Shown here: positions 8,799-17,091 of the stretch, piece by piece | Layout: every line of letters begins with the position of its first letter | How positions within the stretch are numbered: the stretch's first letter is position 1 | The notes under the pieces: model-generated | What the model was told of the DNA's origin: nothing | The model's input: the letters and a program-made list of their open reading frames with translations, nothing else | The model's database searches: none | NCBI GenBank assembly: GCA_964440345.1 | Contig: CAYTSA010000008.1 | Coordinates: 10,668-74,667 of the forward strand | Reading direction: 5' to 3' | DNA length: 64,000 nt | Source: CAYTSA01 sp964440345 | GTDB taxonomy: Bacteria; Desulfobacterota; Desulfovibrionia; Desulfovibrionales; Desulfovibrionaceae | Made by a program: the position numbers and the translations under genes

Positions 8799-9350
8799 TT
8801 ACGGCAGCAATACGGCCACCGCCAGGGTTGTTGTCCACATGCCCCCCTGTCCGTTGGTTACGCAGGTCTTGGACAAAGAGTCAATTATCTTCCCGGACAT
8901 CATGTAGATATTGCGGCGCTCGTCATAATCGTGCTCGGGGTCGAAATCGATGCCCAGCGTGGTGGCCAGCATGGTGGAGGCCAGATCCTCGGCAAAGTCT
9001 CCCATTTCTTTCTCATCCTGGCCGAAACCGGTGTGCTCGGAAATGTAGCCGTACTGGTTCTTGTCCGCTGGAAAGGCCATGCCAACGGCGGAGCCCACCA
9101 GCCGGCCCTTCTCGTCGGTGGCGTTGCGGGCCATAACGCAAAAGGTGATCTGCCCGGGGCACAGATGTTTCACGCCCTCGTCAACTTCCAGAATTTCAGC
9201 CTGAGGCGGCAAAATGGACGACACGTACACCAGATTCTGCTTCTCTATTTTTGCTTCGCGCAGAGCCAGCTCAAAAGACTGCAGCTTGTTCTTGTGCCGG
9301 CCAATGCCGCGTGTGAAAAACACTTTTTTGGGGACAAACGTGCATTGCAT
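8799..9350 (-). CDS. pdaD: Pyruvoyl-dependent arginine decarboxylase
   Basis: Decarboxylates arginine to agmatine. The proenzyme self-cleaves to create a pyruvoyl cofactor; the expected cleavage site is VSS/ILPPQA, where the second serine becomes the pyruvoyl group. The start chosen is the ATG at 9350 (MQCTFVPKKVFFTRG, 183 aa) because a consensus AAGGAGGT lies 10 nt upstream and the product length fits the family. A start 60 nt further upstream exists but has no ribosome site. Other family landmarks are GRHKNKLQSFELALR and the GFGQDEKEMGDFAEDLA helix. It is the first gene of the polyamine operon. Confidence 0.93.
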   Translation of the reverse strand: MQCTFVPKKVFFTRGIGRHKNKLQSFELALREAKIEKQNLVYVSSILPPQAEILEVDEGVKHLCPGQITFCVMARNATDEKGRLVGSAVGMAFPADKNQYGYISEHTGFGQDEKEMGDFAEDLASTMLATTLGIDFDPEHDYDERRNIYMMSGKIIDSLSKTCVTNGQGGMWTTTLAVAVLLP

Positions 9351-9360
9351 GGTCAGGGTT

Positions 9361-9368
9361 ACCTCCTT
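9361..9368 (-). promoter_or_regulatory. Ribosome binding site fixing the pdaD start
   Basis: AAGGAGGT on the minus strand, a near-perfect anti-16S match placed 10 nt before the ATG at 9350. It selects this start over the longer alternative at 9410. Confidence 0.75.
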
Positions 9369-9547
9369 GAGCGGCCTAAAGGGTATATAGTTCACGTCAA
9401 CATGATCCAAATGCGACGCTTTGTAACATGCTGCGCGTCATGTCAAGCGTTCATGCTGGGGCCAGGTCTCTGGAAGGCGATTTCTTTTTTAAAAATCCGC
9501 TGCAGCCTCTTGCTTCCTTTGAAGAATAGCCGCGCCATTCAAATCTG

Positions 9548-10996
9548 TCACTCCCCCGCCAAACGGCCCAGCGTTTTGATTCCAGAGTCCATGCGCTCGT
9601 TCCACACCCCGTTGCAGCTGAGCCGGATGCAGTTGCGAAACGAGTCGTGGGCAGAAAAGATATTGCCTGGAGCGACGCCAACGCCAAACTGCTTGGCCCG
9701 GTAGAACAGCTCCACCCCGTCCCGGAGTCCCGGGCCGTTTGGGGGCAGTTCCACCCACAGAGCGCTGCCCCCAGCCGGATCGGTAACCCGCGTCCCAGCA
9801 GGAAAATGCCGAGCCACAGCGTGGCGCATGGCCTGCATCTGGCTTTGTATAGCCGTGCGCAGCTGCTTCAGGTGGCGGTCGAAGTTGCCCCGGTTCAGGT
9901 ATTCAGCCACCGTCAGCTGCGTCAGCGAAGGGCAGCAGACGTTGGTGGTGGCTTTCACCTCCAAGGCTTTGTCCATAAACCGGCCTGGCGCCATGTAGCC
10001 CACCCGGTAGCCAGGCGCCAGCACCTTGGAAAAGGACGAGCACAGGATGACGTTGCTCTCCTCGCCCGGCCTGTCATATCCTTTGCACGCCCTGGGCCGC
10101 GGCCCGCCAAAATGCAAATCCCCGTAAACGTCATCCTCCACAAGCGGAACCTCGGCCCGGTCCAAAATGCGCACGATTTCGGCCTTGACTTCCTCCGGAA
10201 CTAGGCTGCCGTCCGGGTTGTTGAAGCTGGGGCACAGAATGCAGGCGGCCACAGGATAGGTCCTCACAGCCTCATCCAAGTGGGCCGGGTCCACCCCGTC
10301 CTCCGGGCAGGAAGGCAGCTCGATGGCCCGCAAGCCAAGCGTTTCCAGCAACTGCAGAAAACAGTAATACGTCGGGGACTGGATGATCACCGTATCCCCG
10401 GGCCGGGTGAGGCAGCGCAGGGAAATGTACAATGCCTCCAGAGCGCCCCCTGTGATGATCAGCTCTTCCGGCTTGATGGACGTTCCCCAGTCCGGCGCAC
10501 GGAAGGCCACGGCCCGGCGCAATGCGTCCAGGCCATGCACCGGCCCGTAGCCCAAGGCCGCGTCGGGCTGCTCCTGCAGCACAGCACGGGCCATGCGGGC
10601 CAGCGTCTTGCCGGGCAAAACCTCTTCCGCAGGACAGACCACAGCCAGGGGCAGCAGCTCATGGTCGCCCACAGCCTCCAGCACTGTGGAGATAAGCCCG
10701 CCGCGGGTAACCGCGCGCGGGGTTTCCGCCGCCCGCGCCTTGCGCTGGGGAGTTTGCACGCTGCGCACGTGCCGCCGCACGAAAAAGCCGGACCTGGGCC
10801 GGGCCTCGACCACGCCCTTGCGCTCCAGCTCCACGTAAGCGCGGTTCACCGTGGCCACAGAAAGCCCCATGCAGCCGGAAAGCCTCCGCAAGGACGGCAG
10901 ACGCGCCCCGGGCGACAGCTCGCCGGCGTCCATCATGGCCAGCAGTTGTTGCTCCACCCGCCTGTAGTGTAAGTCAGCATCCGGGCTGCGAGCCAT
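9548..10996 (-). CDS. MocR/PdxR-type GntR regulator with aminotransferase-like domain
   Basis: A transcription regulator of 482 aa. Residues ~10-75 form a GntR winged helix (LPSLRRLSGCMGLSVATVNRAY then ELERKGVVEARPRSG). The rest is a fold-type I PLP domain with the Schiff-base lysine in CSSFSKVLAPGYRVG (K~324) and the family aspartate/tyrosine region VPLVEDDVYGDL. Such proteins usually sense an amino acid or PLP and act on a neighbouring gene. It is divergent from azlC across ~110 bp, so the azlCD transporter is its best candidate target; the polyamine operon downstream is another possibility. A strong AAGGAG precedes the ATG. Confidence 0.9.
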   Translation of the reverse strand: MARSPDADLHYRRVEQQLLAMMDAGELSPGARLPSLRRLSGCMGLSVATVNRAYVELERKGVVEARPRSGFFVRRHVRSVQTPQRKARAAETPRAVTRGGLISTVLEAVGDHELLPLAVVCPAEEVLPGKTLARMARAVLQEQPDAALGYGPVHGLDALRRAVAFRAPDWGTSIKPEELIITGGALEALYISLRCLTRPGDTVIIQSPTYYCFLQLLETLGLRAIELPSCPEDGVDPAHLDEAVRTYPVAACILCPSFNNPDGSLVPEEVKAEIVRILDRAEVPLVEDDVYGDLHFGGPRPRACKGYDRPGEESNVILCSSFSKVLAPGYRVGYMAPGRFMDKALEVKATTNVCCPSLTQLTVAEYLNRGNFDRHLKQLRTAIQSQMQAMRHAVARHFPAGTRVTDPAGGSALWVELPPNGPGLRDGVELFYRAKQFGVGVAPGNIFSAHDSFRNCIRLSCNGVWNERMDSGIKTLGRLAGE

Positions 10997-11026
10997 CTGT
11001 TATGCTCCTTTTTATGAAAAACTGTG

Positions 11027-11043
11027 TCTGTTCAGTAGACAGA
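11027..11043. promoter_or_regulatory. Possible MocR operator in the divergent intergenic region
   Basis: Inverted repeat TCTGT-N7-ACAGA between the regulator (start 10996, minus) and azlC (start ~11108, plus). Its position fits a regulator site, but the arms are only 5 bp, so this is tentative. Confidence 0.25.
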
Positions 11044-11107
11044 ATTTTTGCTGTACTCCACAGCCATGAACCATGCAAGCCAAACCCTTACTCGTCGGAG
11101 ATGGGAA

Positions 11108-11797
11108 ATGCCGCCGGAAATTATGAGAGGAATAAAGCAAACCCTGCCCATTGTCCTGGGCTACATACCAGTGGGCTTCGCCTACGGAGTGCTGGCCCGC
11201 AAGAACGGCCTGGCCGTGGACAACACGCTGCTCATGTCGGTGCTTGTGTTTGCGGGATCAGCCCAGCTCATCGGGGTGGGGCTCATCGGCGCAGGCGCTT
11301 CGGCCGCTTCGGTCATCGTGACCACGTTTATCGTCAACCTGCGGCATCTACTCATGTCCGCGGCGCTGGCGCCGCATCTTTCGCGCTGGCCCAAGTGGCT
11401 GATTGCACTGTTCGGCTTCCAGCTGACGGACGAGACCTTCGGGTTGCACTCCTTGCGCTTTCCCAAGGGCGAGACCGAAGTAACAGAGACGCTGGCCGTC
11501 AACATGACCGCCCAGGGAGCCTGGGTGCTTGGCACGGCCCTGGGCGTCTTCTCCTCCTCGCTGATCACGGACGTGGAGCCCATCGGTCTGGACTTTGCGC
11601 TGCCAGCCATGTTCATCGCCTTGCTGGCCGCGCAGTTGAAAAACAAGAACCACCTGGCCGTGGCCCTGGCCGCGGGGCTATTCTCCACCCTGCTGGCGCT
11701 TTACGGCCTGGACGGTTGGAACGTCATGGCCGCCACGGTGGCGGCCGCAACCATAGGAGTGTTGTTACCCTCATGGACCAGAGCACAATCTTCCTGA
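11108..11797 (+). CDS. azlC: AzlC family branched-chain amino acid exporter, large subunit
   Basis: Integral membrane protein of about 229 aa that with AzlD exports branched-chain amino acids. The family start PIVLGYIPVGFAYGVLARK and several hydrophobic helices (for example LLMSVLVFAGSAQLIGVGLI) are seen. The ATG at 11108 is preferred because GGAG lies 7 nt upstream; earlier in-frame starts at 11066 (ATG) and 11048 (TTG) lack a ribosome site. It overlaps azlD by 25 nt, indicating one transcript and coupled translation. The divergent MocR regulator is the likely controller. Confidence 0.9.
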   Translation: MPPEIMRGIKQTLPIVLGYIPVGFAYGVLARKNGLAVDNTLLMSVLVFAGSAQLIGVGLIGAGASAASVIVTTFIVNLRHLLMSAALAPHLSRWPKWLIALFGFQLTDETFGLHSLRFPKGETEVTETLAVNMTAQGAWVLGTALGVFSSSLITDVEPIGLDFALPAMFIALLAAQLKNKNHLAVALAAGLFSTLLALYGLDGWNVMAATVAAATIGVLLPSWTRAQSS

Positions 11798-12099
11798 CCA
11801 TATGCGGCATGGCCGCAGTGACCGCGCTGCCGCGCATTCTGCCGGCGTTGGCCCTGGCCTCGCGGCCCCTGCCGCAACTGTTGACCCGCTGGCTCAGCTT
11901 CGTTCCCGCGGCCGTGCTCTCAGCCTTGCTCTTTCCCGCCCTGCTGCTGCAGGACGGCAAGCTGCGCCTGAGCCTGGACAACGTCTACCTGCTGGCCGCC
12001 GTCCCCTCCATGCTGGTTGCCTGGCGGTTCAAAAGCTTCTTCGGGGCCATCGCCGCGGGTATGGCCGCGGCGGCGCTGCTGCGGCTGGTTGTGGGGTAG
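11773..12099 (+). CDS. azlD: AzlD family branched-chain amino acid exporter, small subunit
   Basis: Small membrane protein of 108 aa, partner of AzlC. It starts MDQSTIFLTICGMAAVTALP and has about four hydrophobic segments, including SFVPAAVLSALLFPALLL and VYLLAAVPSMLVAW; the family pattern R-x-L-P near the first loop (LPRILPAL) is present. The ATG lies inside the end of azlC in another frame. A stable hairpin follows 28 bp after the stop. Confidence 0.88.
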   Translation: MDQSTIFLTICGMAAVTALPRILPALALASRPLPQLLTRWLSFVPAAVLSALLFPALLLQDGKLRLSLDNVYLLAAVPSMLVAWRFKSFFGAIAAGMAAAALLRLVVG

Positions 12100-12127
12100 A
12101 GGGGAAACGCCGCAGGCCTGTCTCATG

Positions 12128-12153
12128 GCTACTGCAGCAACAGCTGCAGTAGC
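12128..12153. terminator. Hairpin between convergent azlD and the secreted-protein gene
   Basis: Perfect 10-bp stem GCTACTGCAG / CTGCAGTAGC with a 6-nt loop. It also encodes the LLQLLLQ tail of the minus-strand gene. There is no T-run on either side, so it may be a weak bidirectional terminator or an mRNA 3' stabiliser. Confidence 0.4.
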
Positions 12154-13799
12154 GGCCCGGTCCCCACAGCCGGCGCTGGCGGCCACTCGGCGGCAAACAC
12201 GCCGAATTTGGAGAGGCCAAGGTCTACATGATATAATGCCAGAACAACCTCCGTGCCGGCGTCATTGACGGCCCTGCCTTTCAAAGGGGCTTTGGCGTCA
12301 TAAAACGGAGGAGTTGCCAAGCCGCCCCATAAAATATTGGTAAAGCCGAATACGCCAAATCCCGTCCGTGTCGCGTAGCGCAGCGCTCCCTGCTCCATGA
12401 CTGGCAAGCCCGGGTCGTGCCCCGCCCACACCGCCATGGATTCGTCGCCTTCAAGGTACACCCCGGCGGCAAACGGCGTGCTGGTATTGAGTTCGTCCAA
12501 CCAGCCGCTCAACTGGACCTCTGACATCCAACCGCCGCCGCTATTGGCCCGGCGCATGCTCCAGTAATAGGCCAGTTGCGAGCCGGCTGGCTGTGCGGCG
12601 TCCTGTCCGCTGAATAACAGCAAGACTTCGCCGCCGTCCTGGCGCATGGCTATGTCCATTATGTCTGGCGAATTCATATTTGAACCGAAGAACGACTCCG
12701 TGCTCCATTGGCTGCCCGGGTCGCGGTATGTGGCGTACACCGCCTTTGCCGTGCCGGTTATCTGCCCCAGCCAGGCGAGCACGGAATAGCCCCCGCGCAT
12801 GTAGGCCTGCAGGTCCTCCACCGTGTTCAGCGCAAAAATGTTTGAGCTCCTGTCAGGAGAACTCCAGCTGTGCGAGGCGACTTGCCAGGTGGCGGACCAG
12901 ATGTACACGCCGGTTCCGCCGGGATTCTTGGCCGCCCAGGCAGCCAACACCGACCCGTCGTCATTCATAACCGGCTGGGCCAGCCAATTCACCTTTGTAG
13001 GGTCTTCCGGCTCCACGCCGGTGACCACTGTGTCAGTCCCGGAGGAAGGAGTCCACGCCGTAGCCGCCGGGTCCCACCAGCGCGAGAGCAGCGACCAGTT
13101 GTTGCCCATAACCCCGGAGGTCTGCCCCCAGAGCACGAAAACTTCGCCGGCGTTATTCACAAACACATAGCACCCGTCCATGCCTTCGTTGCCTGTGGCC
13201 GAGTCCAGCCTCTCTATGGGCTCCCAGGCAAAAGCGCCATTGAACAATCTCGTGGCGTACAGCTGGCACGGCCCCTGGTCCGACAAGCTCGGGTTTGTCG
13301 CCTGGGTGGCCACCCAGCACACCGCCGCGTCGCCCGTCTCGCCCACAGATACGTCCACGTCTCGTATGTGTATCTCGGTGGAGGAGACCTGCTCAGTAGT
13401 CCAAGAGCCGGCTGCGCCGCGTCGAGACACATTGACGTACTGGCCAAACGCGTTGACTTCCACCCAGGCGAACCAGACCGTTCCATCCGGGCCGACCGCC
13501 GCCGCCGGCGAAACAGAAGAATATTGCGCAGCGGACATCCAGCCGGTTATGGACTGCGCCTCCCTCCAGGGTTTGCCTGACGGCTTGACCGCAGCGGCAT
13601 GCTGAATAGTGGTGCTGGAAGTGTCCATCTCAGTCCAGAACGCGGCGCTGTCCCCGGAGCTGTTCATCTGCACCCAGACTTCCGTTATCAGGTCCGCCCA
13701 CCCAGAGCGATTTTTGGGCGTGCTCCACTCAGCCCATGACGTAGCTGTACAAGCCGTCACCACAATAATAACTGCAACAAACATAACCAAACGCTGCAT
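12129..13799 (-). CDS. Secreted beta-propeller-like protein of unknown function
   Basis: A 556-aa exported protein. The N-terminus has a charged start, a hydrophobic core (LVMFVAVIIVVTAC) and either a lipobox ending at C17 or a cleavage site after SWA. The body is a run of ~50-60-residue units rich in W and of the form DGTVWFAWVEV, GDAAVCWVAT, GEVFVLWGQ, GSVLAAWAA, GEVLLLFSG, ESMAVWAGH, resembling BNR/Kelch-like propeller blades. I do not recognise a named family. A carbohydrate- or surface-binding role is only a guess from the fold and the nearby polysaccharide locus. Confidence 0.7.
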   Translation of the reverse strand: MQRLVMFVAVIIVVTACTATSWAEWSTPKNRSGWADLITEVWVQMNSSGDSAAFWTEMDTSSTTIQHAAAVKPSGKPWREAQSITGWMSAAQYSSVSPAAAVGPDGTVWFAWVEVNAFGQYVNVSRRGAAGSWTTEQVSSTEIHIRDVDVSVGETGDAAVCWVATQATNPSLSDQGPCQLYATRLFNGAFAWEPIERLDSATGNEGMDGCYVFVNNAGEVFVLWGQTSGVMGNNWSLLSRWWDPAATAWTPSSGTDTVVTGVEPEDPTKVNWLAQPVMNDDGSVLAAWAAKNPGGTGVYIWSATWQVASHSWSSPDRSSNIFALNTVEDLQAYMRGGYSVLAWLGQITGTAKAVYATYRDPGSQWSTESFFGSNMNSPDIMDIAMRQDGGEVLLLFSGQDAAQPAGSQLAYYWSMRRANSGGGWMSEVQLSGWLDELNTSTPFAAGVYLEGDESMAVWAGHDPGLPVMEQGALRYATRTGFGVFGFTNILWGGLATPPFYDAKAPLKGRAVNDAGTEVVLALYHVDLGLSKFGVFAAEWPPAPAVGTGPLLQLLLQ

Positions 13800-13924
13800 G
13801 CTGGCCCCCTTTGTTAATGTTGTCTGGAGTGCTCCCCGTTCACGTCCTGTTTTTGTAAATGAGTTTACTCCATTTTTGCAGCAATGGCGACACCTGCAAA
13901 CTGAATGGCGAACTGGATGGCCGA

Positions 13925-15046
13925 CTATTCCGGCGAACCGTACTCATACATGGAAAAATCGTACGCTATCTTCCCATGGGCCAGCTGGCATGCTCTCAGC
14001 TCCCGGTCCGCAAGCCTGAGCACGCCGCCTTTTTCCAAGGGCGCCAACATATCGCGGAAGAACGGCGCGTCCTCTCCATCCGGGGCCTTCTGGCCGCGTT
14101 CTTGCGCCCACAGTTCCGGGAGGTCCTCGCGCAGCAGGGCCAACATGGTCGGATGCGGACGCAACGTCGCATCAACAATGTAGGGCAATGCGCGCACAAC
14201 TGACTGCGGCGCCCGGCCAGAAGCAGCGGCCCAGGCGGCTAGGTCATGCACGGCGTTCACCACGTAGAGAATTTCCATGTAGATGAAAACAAAGCGCTGC
14301 TGCTCTATATGCCGGGTGATGCGCTCATAAGCCTGGGGCGTAAAAAAAGCCGCGGCCACCTCCCACAAGGATGCGCCGCCGGCTATGTGTTGCTTCACCT
14401 GGGCTTCGAACCAGGTCCAGGTTTTGCGGGCAATGGCCCTGCGGGAAAGCTGGCGCACCTGGGTCGCCAGTGCGCCCGGCTCCACCGCCAGCACATACCC
14501 GTGCTCCCGCAGCTTGCGGCAAAAAAAGTGGTCTTCGTGGATGCGGCCATTGTGCCCGGCAAACCCTTTTACGGAGTCCCAGGCCTCTTTGCGCAGCAGC
14601 CACGCCCCGCCGGTAAGAAACTCCACTGTCTCAGCAGCGCCGATGTTGTGTGCGTCGCCGTAAATTTTCCAATACTGCGAGGCGAAATCCGCTGTTTCTT
14701 GCTGGCGTAGAGGACTCGAAACCAGCGTAGCGCCGGTTGCCTCCATTTGTTTTTCGCACAGAGCCGCCCAGTCTGGCGTCAACCGGATGTCGCAGTCCAG
14801 CGACAGGACATACGGCGCCTGGGCCGCCTCTATGCCTCTGGACTTGGTAAACGTGGTACCCCTGTTCCGGTCATTGCGCAGCACTGTCACGCCGTCAACG
14901 CCTACAGGGGGCGCATACGTCTTCTCTGAGCCGTCGTCCACGACGATGATGCTCCCTGGCTGCAGCGTCCATTCGGCAACACTGCGCAAAAGCCCGTCCA
15001 CAAGAAAAGCGTCGTTATACGTATATGTAGCTAGTGCATACTGCAT
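13925..15046 (-). CDS. Family 2 glycosyltransferase
   Basis: A 373-aa GT-A enzyme that transfers a sugar from a nucleotide donor. The start at 15046 (MQYALATYTYNDAF) is chosen because a GAGG lies upstream and the GT2 domain begins at once; a longer in-frame extension to 15157 has no family resemblance. Motifs seen are SIIVVDDGSEK, the DxD-type SLDCDIRLT, and a later EDHFFCRKLREHG (acceptor-side ED). The C-terminal ~120 residues are helical. It reads away from the polysaccharide locus on the opposite strand but is probably part of it. Confidence 0.87.
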   Translation of the reverse strand: MQYALATYTYNDAFLVDGLLRSVAEWTLQPGSIIVVDDGSEKTYAPPVGVDGVTVLRNDRNRGTTFTKSRGIEAAQAPYVLSLDCDIRLTPDWAALCEKQMEATGATLVSSPLRQQETADFASQYWKIYGDAHNIGAAETVEFLTGGAWLLRKEAWDSVKGFAGHNGRIHEDHFFCRKLREHGYVLAVEPGALATQVRQLSRRAIARKTWTWFEAQVKQHIAGGASLWEVAAAFFTPQAYERITRHIEQQRFVFIYMEILYVVNAVHDLAAWAAASGRAPQSVVRALPYIVDATLRPHPTMLALLREDLPELWAQERGQKAPDGEDAPFFRDMLAPLEKGGVLRLADRELRACQLAHGKIAYDFSMYEYGSPE

Positions 15047-15335
15047 GTAGCGGATTCCTCTAGTATGATTACAAGGCCGGCAATGCAGGCAGCAGGGCGA
15101 GCGCCTCTGCAAAGTTTCTGGCTCAGTGCACAGAGGCCTTGAATGTCTTTTTTGCATACACTATGGCTGCAAAAAACGCCAAACGGCAGTATTCCCCCTG
15201 CTGGCGATTGAACAGGACGGGGCGTTGGACGCCAAACGTTCTTTCACCTCAGTGTTTCCTCCGTAGGCTTTCACCTGATCCACCACCAAAAAACAAAGCG
15301 CCTCAAAGAGGCCTGCTGCGGGGGAAGGGACGCGA

Positions 15336-15393
15336 GCGTCAAGCGCAATGGAGCGTCAAGCGCAATGGAGCGTCAAGCGCAATGGAGCGTCAG
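15336..15393 (+). repeat. 17-bp tandem repeat, 3.4 copies
   Basis: Three identical adjoining copies of GCGTCAAGCGCAATGGA at 15336, 15353 and 15370, plus a partial fourth copy. They are non-coding and too short and unspaced for CRISPR. Confidence 0.85.
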
Positions 15394-15457
15394 GCCTGGC
15401 GGTGGATTTAGGGCTGTTTTCCAGATTGTTATTCACCCCGTTTCAATGTAGTAGGCA

Positions 15458-15633
15458 GGGTCTGTCTCTACATAACTTTCGCTGCGAGTTTGAGGAATAA
15501 TTGCAGCAGGCAAGGCTGCAGCGAAAAATGGCTAGCAGGCGTAGCAGCGCTACGTCAAAAGTCATTTTTTGCTGAAAACGCAGCATGATGCAAGTATAAC
15601 CAAGCGCAGCAGACAGGTATTGAGAGACAGGCC
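15458..15633 (+). repeat. ~176-bp MITE-like element, copy 1
   Basis: Ends are inverted: GGGTCTGTCTCT at the left and AGAGACAGGCC at the right. It matches 42330-42506 along its whole length with few differences. Both copies contain CGTAGC-AGC-GCTACG, a small hairpin, and the blocks TTTGAGGAATAATTGCAGCA and GGCAAGGCTG. No coding capacity. Confidence 0.8.
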
Positions 15634-15672
15634 TTAGTTTTCATTTCATTTCGTGTTTTTTACGGCGACAAC

Positions 15673-17091
15673 ATGGAACTACTTATACTATTCGATATTA
15701 TCTGGAGGCGTCTCTGGCTTTTCCTTCTGGTGTTCTGCAGTTTTTTTGCTGTGGTTGCCGTGGGCTCCTTTGTCGCCACCCCAGTCTATAAGGCCAAGAC
15801 TGTTATTCTGCTCCAAAGCTCCGACGCTTTCAGCAACTTGATGGGCGTATTGAATATTCGTCAGCAAGGACAAAGCCGCCAGGCGGAAAAACCATTTGCC
15901 AAGGACGCAGTTCTGGCTACAGCACGGCCCGTAGCCGACCAGGTCATAGATCAGCTTGGCCTGAAGAACAAAGACGATGAGCGGCTGGACGCTGATGATT
16001 TTACTGACACGGGGCTGCTCAACGTGTTCAAAGCCGGCCCTTTTGTAGAAGCGGAACTGGATGACGACGCTGACGACCTGCTGGGGCTCGTCTGTTCGTC
16101 TCCTGACCCCGAATTCGCCGCCAGAATATGCAACGCCATGGGCGACGCCTTTCTCCGCTACCGGGGACGGCTGATGCTGCAGGACTACAAAAAGGCTTCG
16201 GAGTACGTGGCCCAGCGCATAGACCAGGTTCGTGTACAATACTATCAGGCCCAGGCGGCTCTGGTTGCTTATCAGCGTGAACACTCCGCCGTAGACCTGA
16301 ACTTTGAATCACAAGGGCTTATCACCAAGGTACAAAACGCCAAAACCGCCGTGCGGGAGAACGAGACTGTCATCGCCAACATGGAGGCGGAGGCCCGTTC
16401 TGCGCGCCAAGACCTGGCCATCGTCAACAAGTTCCGTGACGAAACCATAGACTTGCGAAAAAGCGAGAACCTGAACGAACTTGTAAGCAAGCTAAATGAC
16501 TTATTCGTCAGCTTGACAGCGCGGCGCGTTGAACTCACAGAGTCGCACCCGGACATTTTACAGTTAAAAGAACAGATCAACCAAGTCAAAGAGCTGATAG
16601 GCGACAACACAGGACTGACAAAGGAAGGCGTTCGCCAAGCCATAAATCCCTTGCACGACTTTTTGCAAGAACGGCTGGCGACATTGCGCATGAACCTGCG
16701 CGGAGCTTTGGCAAAGAGGGAAGCGCTGGCAGCCTCAGTTGACCTGGCCATGGCGGAACTCATTGAGATGCCCCAAAAAGTTGCAGACAGCTCAAAACTA
16801 TCGCAAACGTCTTCCATGTACCGGGAACTGTACGAAAGCTTGATGGAACATCAAGCCCGGCTGAAGCTCATTGAGCAGAGCCCTCTGTCTGACGGGGCTG
16901 TTGTTGAAGCAGCCGCGCCCCCTGAAGACCAAAGTTTTCCGGACAAGAAATTGAATTTTATCTTGGGCTTTATCCTGGCAATATTTTTCGCCCTGGCGGC
17001 AGTGTTGTTTGTGGAATATATAGCAGTGGCCCGCCAGGAGCAACAACGCAAAAACGCCTCCCCTGCCGGCACAGAAACAGCCCAGCCATGA
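15673..17091 (+). CDS. Wzz/GumC-type polysaccharide chain-length protein
   Basis: Inner-membrane co-polymerase of 472 aa with the classic layout: N-terminal membrane helix (LWLFLLVFCSFFAVVAVGSFVA, broken by residue ~36), a large periplasmic domain with long coiled coils (about residues 180-300), and a C-terminal helix near 430-452 (FILGFILAIFFALAAVLFVEY). The PVYKAKTVILLQ motif after the first helix is typical. No Walker motifs follow the second helix, so the tyrosine-kinase domain of fused types is absent. Its stop overlaps the next ATG by 4 nt. The ATG at 15673 has no strong ribosome site. Confidence 0.88.
   Translation: MELLILFDIIWRRLWLFLLVFCSFFAVVAVGSFVATPVYKAKTVILLQSSDAFSNLMGVLNIRQQGQSRQAEKPFAKDAVLATARPVADQVIDQLGLKNKDDERLDADDFTDTGLLNVFKAGPFVEAELDDDADDLLGLVCSSPDPEFAARICNAMGDAFLRYRGRLMLQDYKKASEYVAQRIDQVRVQYYQAQAALVAYQREHSAVDLNFESQGLITKVQNAKTAVRENETVIANMEAEARSARQDLAIVNKFRDETIDLRKSENLNELVSKLNDLFVSLTARRVELTESHPDILQLKEQINQVKELIGDNTGLTKEGVRQAINPLHDFLQERLATLRMNLRGALAKREALAASVDLAMAELIEMPQKVADSSKLSQTSSMYRELYESLMEHQARLKLIEQSPLSDGAVVEAAAPPEDQSFPDKKLNFILGFILAIFFALAAVLFVEYIAVARQEQQRKNASPAGTETAQP

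Larger units (their letters stand above)
15047..15672. other. Non-coding stretch upstream of the polysaccharide operon
   Basis: No convincing gene. It holds a 17-bp tandem repeat (15336-15393), a short GCCTC/GAGGC hairpin at ~15299 followed on the minus strand by a T-rich tract, and one copy of the 176-bp element. The operon promoter presumably lies near the 3' end, but I could not identify -35/-10 boxes with confidence. Confidence 0.5.

Noticed and set aside
12129..13799. Sialidase
   Set aside because: The W-rich blades resemble BNR-like units, but the catalytic arginine triad and Asp-box pattern were not seen, so only a propeller-like fold is claimed.
15336..15393. CRISPR-like repeat
   Set aside because: Units are 17 bp and directly adjoining with no spacers, and no cas genes are nearby.
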